Positions 1 to 5,125 of a stretch of 7,510 bases of DNA are shown piece by piece. The notes below the pieces were generated by a model. It saw only the letters and a list, made by a program, of their open reading frames with translations, searched no databases and was not told where the DNA came from. The stretch lies in NCBI GenBank assembly GCA_021817625.1, contig JAKASY010000080.1, positions 1 through 7,510 on the forward strand, given 5' to 3'. Every line of letters starts with the position of its first letter. Within the stretch, counting starts at the first letter, position 1. The translations under genes and the position numbers were made by a program. This DNA comes from Bacillota bacterium. GTDB taxonomy: Bacteria; Bacillota_E; JAJZYS01; JAILZS01.

Positions 1-162
1 CAGCGAGTGCTGGCCCGGGCACGAGCGGGCGAGCGGCCAGCGCTCGTCGTCACGCCGGCGGGCGGGTCGGTGGGGAACGTACCGTCCGGCGCATACGCTG
101 CGGAGGCCGGTGACCGGATCCTGGCCGGGGTGGATGCGCTCCTCGCCCGCGTCGGCGGCTAG
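1..162 (+). CDS. C-terminal end of an unidentified protein (partial, possibly creatininase-like)
   Basis: The frame is open from base 1 and closes at the TAG at 160-162, giving the last 53 residues of a protein whose start lies outside the window. The visible part is Ala/Gly-rich, with a stretch reading GSVGNVPSGAYAAEAGDRIL followed by an amphipathic C-terminal helix (AGVDALLARV). The order Gly-x-Val-Gly-Asn, Pro-Ser, Ala, Glu-x-Gly, then a helix resembles the C-terminus of creatininase-family amidohydrolases (G-D-P-x-x-A-T-x-E-x-G followed by a helix), but it needs one or two residues of insertion, so the resemblance is weak. The gap to the amidohydrolase start is 43 bases and contains that gene's ribosome binding site, so the two are probably cotranscribed. 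The coding frame is likely real; the family is a guess. Confidence 0.55.
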   Translation, partial: QRVLARARAGERPALVVTPAGGSVGNVPSGAYAAEAGDRILAGVDALLARVGG

Positions 163-190
163 GCGGCGGCTCGGAGCGCGCGTCGTTCGT

Positions 191-197
191 AAGGAGG
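191..197 (+). promoter_or_regulatory. Ribosome binding site of the amidohydrolase
   Basis: AAGGAGG lies 8 bases before the ATG at 206. It fixes that start in preference to the in-frame upstream ATG at 110, which would overlap the preceding reading frame and add a 32-residue basic, non-conserved leader. Confidence 0.8.
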
Positions 198-205
198 CAA
201 GGCGC

Positions 206-1375
206 ATGGAGGAGTTCGACCTGCTCGTACGGGGAGGCACGCTGGTCGGCACGTCGCTGCCCGAGGCGGAGCGCCGGGCGGACGTCGGCGTGCGACGGGG
301 CCGCGTCGCGGCCATCGGCGACCTGAGCGCCGCCCAGGCGGGCCGGACGCTGGATGCGGCCGGCCTGTTCGTGTCGGCCGGATGGATCGACCTGCACGCC
401 CACGTCTTCCGGCCTCTGGGGGACGGCCTGGACCCGGACGAGGACGCGGGCGTGTCGACCGGCGTCACCACGGTGGTGGACGCCGGCTCCTTCGGGGCCC
501 ACCACTACGACGCGTTCGTGGAAGAGGCCGCAGCGCCCGCGGCCACGCGCGTCCTCGGGTTCATGAACATCTCCGTCGACACGACGCGTAGCCCGCGCCA
601 CGGCCACTGGGACAACTTCGACACCCGGCGCACGCTCGCCACGCTGGAGCGCGATGGGGGAAGGCACCTGGTCGGCGTCAAGGTCCTCGCGAGCCAGACG
701 CACTGCGCGGGCATGGGCCTCGAGCCCGTCAAGCTGGCCGTGCAGGCGGCGCGCCTGTCCGGCACGCGCGTGATGAGCCACATCGGCAACTCGCCGCCCG
801 TGATCTCGGAGGTGCTCGACCAGTTCGAGTGCGGCGACGTCGTCACCCACGCCTGGCACGGCAAGCCCGGCGGCCTGCTCGACCGCGCGGGTCGCGCCAT
901 CCCGGCGGCGCTGGCCGCCACAGCGCGCGGCGTGCGCTTCGACATGGGCCACGGCAGCGCGTCGTTCGCCTTCGCCACCGGCGAGCGCGCGCGAGCCGCC
1001 GGCCTACGGCTCGACTCGGTGAGCACCGACATCCACGCGCCCAACCACATCGACGGGCCGGTGTACGACCTGGCCACGACGATGTCGAAGGCGCTTCACA
1101 TCGGGTTCGGCCTGGAGGAGGTCGTGGCGATGGCCACCGAGGGCCCGGCGCGCTCGCTCGGGCGCGAGCGGGAGCTGGGCACGATCGCCGTGGGCCGGGA
1201 GGCGGACCTCACCGTGTTCGCGCGCGTCGACGCGCCGGTGCGGCTTCGCGACGCGGAGGGCGCGGAGGTCGAGGTACAGGGCCGGCTCGTGCCGCGCTAC
1301 GCCGTGCGCGCCGGCGCGGTCCACACCTGCCGTGACGCCCTGGAGCGGGCGGCGGCGGAGCGAGGCGTCCGCTAG
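206..1375 (+). CDS. Amidohydrolase/deacetylase-family metallohydrolase (COG3964 type)
   Basis: A 389-residue amidohydrolase-superfamily enzyme, probably cytosolic, hydrolysing an N-acyl or O-acyl bond. The N-terminal beta-sandwich strands (about 1-55) lead into the TIM-barrel with the metal motif H64-x-H66 (DLHAHVF). The remaining binuclear metal ligands can all be placed: K159 in VGVKVLAS (the Lys normally carboxylated), H192 in SHIGN, H215 in VTHAWHG and D275 in STDIH. The C-terminal GTIAVGREADLTVF is the usual return to the small sandwich domain. H-A-H-V-F, SHIGNSPP and VTHAWHGK are typical of the group annotated as amidohydrolase/deacetylase or dihydroorotase-like. Some members of that group are known to cleave acetylated alpha-hydroxy acids such as acetyl-(R)-mandelate rather than ring amides, so a dihydroorotase label would mislead. 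A strong AAGGAGG site decides the start. The SDR gene follows one base after the stop. The family is secure; the substrate is unknown. Confidence 0.92.
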   Translation: MEEFDLLVRGGTLVGTSLPEAERRADVGVRRGRVAAIGDLSAAQAGRTLDAAGLFVSAGWIDLHAHVFRPLGDGLDPDEDAGVSTGVTTVVDAGSFGAHHYDAFVEEAAAPAATRVLGFMNISVDTTRSPRHGHWDNFDTRRTLATLERDGGRHLVGVKVLASQTHCAGMGLEPVKLAVQAARLSGTRVMSHIGNSPPVISEVLDQFECGDVVTHAWHGKPGGLLDRAGRAIPAALAATARGVRFDMGHGSASFAFATGERARAAGLRLDSVSTDIHAPNHIDGPVYDLATTMSKALHIGFGLEEVVAMATEGPARSLGRERELGTIAVGREADLTVFARVDAPVRLRDAEGAEVEVQGRLVPRYAVRAGAVHTCRDALERAAAERGVR

Positions 1376-1376
1376 C

Positions 1377-2246
1377 GTGGCGGCCGGGGCGGAGACGGGC
1401 AGCGGCCGGCTCGCGGGCCGAAAGGCCCTGGTCGTGGGCGCGAGCGAGGGCATCGGCCGGGCCGTGGCCCTGCGCTTCGTCGCCGAGGGCGCGGACGTGA
1501 TGATCGCCGGCCTGCCTGACGGCACCGTGGAGCCGACCGTGCGGGAGCTGCGCGCGACGGGACGGGAGGCGGCCGGGGTCGGGGCCGACGTGTCCAGGCT
1601 CGAGGACTGCCGACGGGTGATCGACGAGGCCTTCGCGTTTCTGGGCCGGGTGGACATCCTCGTGAACAACGTGGGCGGCGGCGGTTACATCGGACCCCTG
1701 CACGAGGTGCCGCTCGAGGCCTGGGACCACGCCTACCACGTGAACCTGCGGCCGGCGGTGGTGTGCAGCGCCGCCGTCCTACCGGGCATGATCGAGCGGC
1801 AGCGCGGCGCGATCGTCCACACCACGAGCACGCGCGGCCTGAGCGGGCGACGTCACTACAGCCCCTACTCGACGATGAAGGCGGCGCTCAACCAGCTGAC
1901 GCGCTGCATGGCGATGGACTACGCGGACAAGGGCATCCGCGTAAACGCCGTCGCGCCCGGGGCGATCGCCATCGAGCGGTCGGAGCGCGTCCTGGCGGCG
2001 CTCGACGACCCGGCCGCGGAGGCCGCCTTTCTGGCCGCGGCGAGCGTGCGCGAGCGGCGCTCGCTCGAACGCCTGCGGGCCCATCCGGAGACCCGGCAGG
2101 ACTACGAGCTCGGGCGTGCGCCCATGCACCGGCGCGGCCTGCCCGACGAGGTGGCAGCGGCGGTCCTGTTCCTGGTCTCGGACGAGGCGTCCTACGTCAC
2201 GGGCCATGTCCTGGCCGTCGACGGCGGCCGCTCGGCCGGGCAGTAG
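1377..2246 (+). CDS. Short-chain dehydrogenase/reductase (SDR), NAD(P)-dependent
   Basis: A 289-residue classical SDR that interconverts an alcohol and a ketone using NAD(P). The Rossmann glycine motif is G21-A-S-E-G-I-G27, D71 follows in GADVS, the NNAG-type motif is N97-N98-V-G, and the structural Asn is N123. The catalytic set is S151, Y164 and K168 (Y-S-T-M-K), followed by N190-A-V-A-P-G and the C-terminal VTGHVLAVDGG. The protein is longer than the usual 250 residues mainly because about 65 residues, rich in Arg, Glu and Ala, separate the PG motif from the DEVAAAVLFL helix; this is the substrate-binding loop region. I chose the GTG at 1377, one base after the amidohydrolase stop, with GAGG at 1362-1365 as a modest ribosome binding site. 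An in-frame GTG at 1332 would overlap the previous gene by 44 bases. Translational coupling suggests the SDR acts on a product of the amidohydrolase or the same substrate class, but which one cannot be read. Confidence 0.93.
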   Translation: MAAGAETGSGRLAGRKALVVGASEGIGRAVALRFVAEGADVMIAGLPDGTVEPTVRELRATGREAAGVGADVSRLEDCRRVIDEAFAFLGRVDILVNNVGGGGYIGPLHEVPLEAWDHAYHVNLRPAVVCSAAVLPGMIERQRGAIVHTTSTRGLSGRRHYSPYSTMKAALNQLTRCMAMDYADKGIRVNAVAPGAIAIERSERVLAALDDPAAEAAFLAAASVRERRSLERLRAHPETRQDYELGRAPMHRRGLPDEVAAAVLFLVSDEASYVTGHVLAVDGGRSAGQ

Positions 2247-2256
2247 GGAGCCCTAG

Positions 2257-3231
2257 TTAGAGCCGGCTGCCCTCGACAAGCACGTTCTCGGGCCGCTCGC
2301 CCGCGAGGACGCGCAGCACGTTCGCTAGGCCCATGCGCAGGATGCGCGCCTGCGAGCCGCGCGTCGCTCCGGCGTAGTGCGGCGTCACCACCACCTGCGG
2401 AAGGTCGGCGAAGGGGCTTGGACCGCCGCGCTCGCTTCGCAGCACGTCGAGTCCGGCGCCGAGAAGGTGGCCCGAGGCGACCGCCTCGTGGAGCGCCTCC
2501 TCGTCGACGAGCTCGCCGCGGGCGGTGTTGATGAACACGGCGCCGGGGCGCATGCGGGCGAAGGCGTCGCGCCCGAACATGCCTTGCGTCTCGGGCGTGA
2601 GCGGCACGTGGGCGCTTATCACGTCGGAGTCCGCGAGCAGGGAGTCGAGGTCCTGGTGGCTCGCGCCGAGCGCCGCCTCCCGCTCCGGCCCGAGGCGCCG
2701 GCGGCTGTGGTAGGAGACGTGGCAGCCGAACGGGCGCAGGCGCTCGGCCACGGCGCAGCCGATCGCGCCCATGCCGACGAGGCCGACGCGGCTGCCCTCG
2801 AGATCGGCGACGCCGCTCGCGAGCATCTCGGCGAACGGCCAGGCGCCCTCGCGCGTGCGGTGGGCGGCGTAGGGGAGGCGGCGCAGCACCACGAGCATGA
2901 GCATCACGGCGTGCTCCGCGACGGCGGCGCTGTTCGCGCCGGGCGCGTAGGCCACGGTGACCCCGGCGGCGCGCGCGGCCGCCAGGTCAATGTTGTCGTA
3001 GCCGACGCCGAGACGCTGGACGAAGCGCAGGCGGGGGGCGAGGGCAAAGACGGCGGCGTCGACGCGGGCATGGACGACGAGGAGGATGTCGGCGTCCGCA
3101 AGGAGGCGGTCGCGCTCGTCCCCGTCCGCCCCGGTGGCCACCGCGAGCGTGTGTCCCGTCGGCAGGCGGGAGCGCAGGGCCCCGACCGCCGAGGGTGGCA
3201 GCGGATCGATCACGCAGACGTTCACGGGCAT
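2257..3231 (-). CDS. D-2-hydroxyacid dehydrogenase (PGDH/glyoxylate reductase-like)
   Basis: A 324-residue member of the D-isomer-specific 2-hydroxyacid dehydrogenase family, which reduces 2-oxo acids to (R)-2-hydroxy acids or the reverse. The N-terminal catalytic half carries G75-V-G-Y-D-N-I-D and the E106-H107 helix; the Rossmann motif is G153-M-G-A-I-G158. The catalytic triad of the family is present: R238 in NTARGELVDE, E267 after GLDV and H285 in TPHYAG. The segment after the second Rossmann strand reads Y-H-S-R-R-R (174-179) with no Asp/Glu, which in this family usually means NADP(H) preference. The Pro that normally follows the catalytic Glu is Arg (E267-R268). It could be a glyoxylate/hydroxypyruvate reductase or act on a larger 2-oxo acid; the sequence does not decide. 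ATG 3231 is the conventional start, but its GGAGG lies only 3 bases upstream, and the GTG at 3225 with 9-base spacing is a fair alternative. The gene converges on the SDR with a 10-base gap and lies 46 bases after the membrane-protein gene on the same strand. Confidence 0.92.
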   Translation of the reverse strand: MPVNVCVIDPLPPSAVGALRSRLPTGHTLAVATGADGDERDRLLADADILLVVHARVDAAVFALAPRLRFVQRLGVGYDNIDLAAARAAGVTVAYAPGANSAAVAEHAVMLMLVVLRRLPYAAHRTREGAWPFAEMLASGVADLEGSRVGLVGMGAIGCAVAERLRPFGCHVSYHSRRRLGPEREAALGASHQDLDSLLADSDVISAHVPLTPETQGMFGRDAFARMRPGAVFINTARGELVDEEALHEAVASGHLLGAGLDVLRSERGGPSPFADLPQVVVTPHYAGATRGSQARILRMGLANVLRVLAGERPENVLVEGSRL

Positions 3232-3232
3232 G

Positions 3233-3240
3233 CTCCTCCC
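3233..3240 (-). promoter_or_regulatory. Ribosome binding site with unusually short spacing (2-hydroxyacid dehydrogenase)
   Basis: On the minus strand GGGAGGAG stands one base before the ATG at 3231, so the GGAGG core is only 3 bases from it. Two codons later the GTG at 3225 has a 9-base spacing from the same core. Either could be used; the protein differs by two residues. Confidence 0.55.
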
Positions 3241-3277
3241 GGACGGTTGGCAGGGCAGGGCCCGGCGCGAGGCGCGG

Positions 3278-3757
3278 TCAGCGCGCACCCGCCCCCTCGA
3301 GGCGCGCCATGCGCTCGACGAGCTGGCCCAGGACCTGGTCTTGCGCGAGAAGGTGCTCCTGGATCTTCACGGCCTCGTGCAGGACCGCGTCCGCGTCCGT
3401 GTAGGTCGCCTCGGCGCGCTTGTCGGCGGAGTCCGCCTGCACGTTCTGGCCGACGATGATCACGGACAGGAGCACCAGCTGCAGGAAGGTCTGCGACACC
3501 CATGACACCATGATGACGGGGTTACGGGAGCCGATCGCCGCCGGCAGGCTGACCACGGCCAGGCAGGCGAACAGGTAGGCGCACCACATCGTGCCGACGC
3601 CGTTCGTGACCTTGAGGGCCAGCCACTTGTTGAAGCTGGCGATGGCGCTGCCGGATGGGAGCTGGTCCTTGACCTTGACCGGCGGGCGCGCCGTGCCCTC
3701 GAGCTTCGCCTTCGTGTGGTGGTGCGGGATGTACTCATAAAAACCGTGGGCGCTCAT
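3278..3757 (-). CDS. Small two-helix membrane protein, DUF1003-like
   Basis: A 159-residue protein with a soluble N-terminus carrying three consecutive His (12-14), two hydrophobic segments (about 54-75 and 81-103) joined by a short loop SRNP, and a charged C-terminal helix (about 106-154) likely to form a coiled coil. The pattern of two helices, then Q-x-F-L-Q before the second helix, G-Q-N-x-Q at its end, K-R-A and a D-A-D-x-x-L helix resembles DUF1003 membrane proteins, whose function is not established. There is no signal peptide; helix charges suggest both termini are cytoplasmic (inference). A good AAGGAG site 7 bases upstream sets the start at the ATG 3757, which begins MSAHGF; the reading frame continues upstream but that extension is Arg/Pro-rich and unlikely to be translated. 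The gene is divergent from the acyl-CoA dehydrogenase and lies 46 bases ahead of the 2-hydroxyacid dehydrogenase, so they may share a transcript. The link between the two is unclear. Confidence 0.8.
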   Translation of the reverse strand: MSAHGFYEYIPHHHTKAKLEGTARPPVKVKDQLPSGSAIASFNKWLALKVTNGVGTMWCAYLFACLAVVSLPAAIGSRNPVIMVSWVSQTFLQLVLLSVIIVGQNVQADSADKRAEATYTDADAVLHEAVKIQEHLLAQDQVLGQLVERMARLEGAGAR

Positions 3758-3764
3758 CGTGCCA

Positions 3765-3770
3765 CTCCTT
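3765..3770 (-). promoter_or_regulatory. Ribosome binding site of the DUF1003-like gene
   Basis: The minus strand reads AAGGAG with 7 bases to the ATG at 3757. This decides the start inside a longer open frame that extends upstream to 3994. Confidence 0.75.
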
Positions 3771-3904
3771 GGGGGGCGGGGTCGGGTCCCACTTCGTACG
3801 GTCCGGCCCGGCGTCCTCGCCGTCAAGGCCCGCCGGCCGCCGGGTGGTGCGAGCGGGCGCGCGATGTGCCAGACTGGGGCCGGCATGAGGGCCGCGTCGC
3901 GCCT

Positions 3905-3920
3905 GGCGCGCCGCCGCGCC
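3905..3920 (+). repeat. Perfect 6-bp inverted repeat before the acyl-CoA dehydrogenase start
   Basis: GGCGCG, loop CCGC, CGCGCC forms a six-pair all-GC stem with a 4-base loop. It ends immediately before GGAGGTG, in which the GTG at 3925 is the annotated start. It could hide or position the start region in mRNA, but short GC-only stems arise easily by chance in DNA of this composition. Confidence 0.35.
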
Positions 3921-3924
3921 GGAG

Positions 3925-5091
3925 GTGATCTGGCTGGCCGACACGGCCGAGAGGGCAATGCTGCGCGCCGCCATCCGAGAGCTGTGCGCCTCATTCCCGC
4001 CCGCCTACTGGCGCGAGCTGGACCGCGAGCGCGCCTACCCCGAGGCGTTCGTGCGCGCCCTCACGGAGGCCGGGTACCTGGCGGCCCTGATCCCGGAGGC
4101 GTATGGCGGCAGCGGCCTCGGCGTGACGGAGGGGTCGATCCTCCTCGAGGAGATCCACCGCTCGGGCGGCAGCGCCGCCGCCTGCCACGCCCAGATGTAC
4201 ACGATGGCCACGATCCTCCGCCACGGCTCGGAGGCGCAGCGCAGGGCCCTCCTGCCCGCGCTCGCCCGGGGGGAGGCGCGCCTGCAGGCGTTCGGCGTGA
4301 CCGAGCCGTCGTCGGGCTCCGACACCACGCACCTTCGCACGCGCGCCGTGCGGCGCGGTGACCGCTACGTGGTGGCGGGTGAGAAGGTCTTCACCTCGCG
4401 CGTAGAGCACTCCGACTACATGCTCCTCCTTGCGCGCACGACGCCGCTCGAGGAGGTCGGGCACGCGACCGATGGCCTGTCGGTGTTCCTCGTCGACTTG
4501 CGGCAGGCCCTCGGGCACGGCCTGAGCGCGGCCCCGATCGAGACCATGCTCAACCACGAGACGAGCGCCCTCGCGATCGAGGACCTCGAGCTTCCGGCGG
4601 ACGCGCTCGTGGGCGAGGAGGGCCGCGGCTTCGCCTACATCCTCGACAGCATGAACGCCGAGCGCATCCTCATCGCCGCGGAGTGCGTGGGCGACGGCGA
4701 CTGGTTCGTCGAGCGGGCGAGCGCCTACGCCCGCGACCGCGTGGTGTTCGGCCGCCCGATCGGCCAGAACCAGGGCGTGGCCTTTCCCATCGCGCGCGCC
4801 TACGCGGCCGTGCGCGCGGCCGACCTCATGCGCTACGAGGCGGCGGCGCGGTTCGACGCCGGCGAGCGCTGCGGCGCCGAGGCGAACATGGCCAAGCTCC
4901 TGGCCTCGGAGGCCTCCTGGCAGGCGGCGAACGCGGCTCTCCAGACGTTCGGCGGCTACGGCTTCGCGCGCGAGGCCGACGTCGAGCGGAAGTTCCGCGA
5001 GACCCGCCTCTACCAGGTGGCTCCGGTGTCGACCAACCTCGTCCTCGCCTACCTGGCCGAGCACGTGCTCGGCCTGCCGAGGTCGTACTGA
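3925..5091 (+). CDS. Acyl-CoA dehydrogenase with isovaleryl-CoA-dehydrogenase-type catalytic Glu position
   Basis: A 388-residue FAD-dependent acyl-CoA dehydrogenase that introduces an alpha-beta double bond and passes electrons to ETF. The N-terminal helical domain runs to about 115. The middle beta domain has the family motif V-T-E127-P-S-S-G-S-D133 and G-E-K-V-F-T-S (152-158). The C-terminal helical domain has R-x-V-F-G-x-P-I (272-279) and F-G-G-Y-G-F (342-347). The place where most family members have Tyr-Glu-Gly-Thr reads L-Y-Q-V-A-P-V-S-T-N (362-371), so the usual base Glu is replaced by Pro. M-N-A-E246-R puts a Glu at the position used as base by isovaleryl-CoA and long-chain acyl-CoA dehydrogenases. 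The start is uncertain: GTG 3925 overlaps its own GGAGG, no ATG/GTG/TTG lies between it and the in-frame stop at 3886, and the ATG at 3958 would cut off the first 11 residues. It heads a probable operon; the CitE-like gene starts 34 bases after its stop. A branched-chain or dicarboxylic acyl-CoA substrate is inferred. Confidence 0.93.
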   Translation: MIWLADTAERAMLRAAIRELCASFPPAYWRELDRERAYPEAFVRALTEAGYLAALIPEAYGGSGLGVTEGSILLEEIHRSGGSAAACHAQMYTMATILRHGSEAQRRALLPALARGEARLQAFGVTEPSSGSDTTHLRTRAVRRGDRYVVAGEKVFTSRVEHSDYMLLLARTTPLEEVGHATDGLSVFLVDLRQALGHGLSAAPIETMLNHETSALAIEDLELPADALVGEEGRGFAYILDSMNAERILIAAECVGDGDWFVERASAYARDRVVFGRPIGQNQGVAFPIARAYAAVRAADLMRYEAAARFDAGERCGAEANMAKLLASEASWQAANAALQTFGGYGFAREADVERKFRETRLYQVAPVSTNLVLAYLAEHVLGLPRSY

Positions 5092-5113
5092 GGTGGCCGC
5101 GGAGGCTCGCGGC

Positions 5114-5119
5114 GGAGGG
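5114..5119 (+). promoter_or_regulatory. Ribosome binding site of the CitE-like gene
   Basis: GGAGGG stands so that the GGAGG core is 7 bases from the ATG at 5126. It favours this start over the GTG at 5093, which lies one base after the previous stop and would add an 11-residue Gly-rich, unconserved leader. Confidence 0.75.
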
Positions 5120-5125
5120 AATGGG

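Larger units (their letters stand above)
3758..3924. promoter_or_regulatory. Divergent intergenic region, likely promoters in both directions
   Basis: This is the longest gene-free stretch (167 bases), lying between divergently oriented units, so promoters for both should be here. On the minus strand a TTGACG (3826-3821) could be a -35 element, and TACGAA (3798-3793) lies downstream, but their 22-base spacing is too long for a standard housekeeping promoter. On the plus strand TACGGT (3797-3802) is -10-like without a convincing -35. A perfect GC-rich inverted repeat sits at 3905-3920. No operator could be assigned with confidence. Confidence 0.4.

Noticed and set aside
110..205. Earlier ATG start for the amidohydrolase
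   Set aside because: It overlaps the preceding coding frame, has no ribosome binding site and adds a non-conserved leader, whereas AAGGAGG precedes the ATG at 206.
50..952. 300-codon minus-strand frame over the amidohydrolase
   Set aside because: It is a shadow of the real gene; no family motif and no plausible ribosome binding site were seen.
2244..2255. TAGGG-AG-CCCTA inverted repeat between the convergent SDR and dehydrogenase genes, as a terminator
   Set aside because: The loop would be only two bases and there is no T-run on either side; it is too weak to call a terminator.
2377..3459. 360-codon plus-strand frame opposite the 2-hydroxyacid dehydrogenase
   Set aside because: Composition is biased to Ala/Arg/Gly/Glu without motifs, while the minus strand shows the complete dehydrogenase catalytic triad and Rossmann motif.
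3793..3826. TTGACG and TACGAA as a promoter for the DUF1003-like gene
   Set aside because: The 22-base spacing is too long for a standard -35/-10 pair; it is mentioned only within the intergenic region entry.
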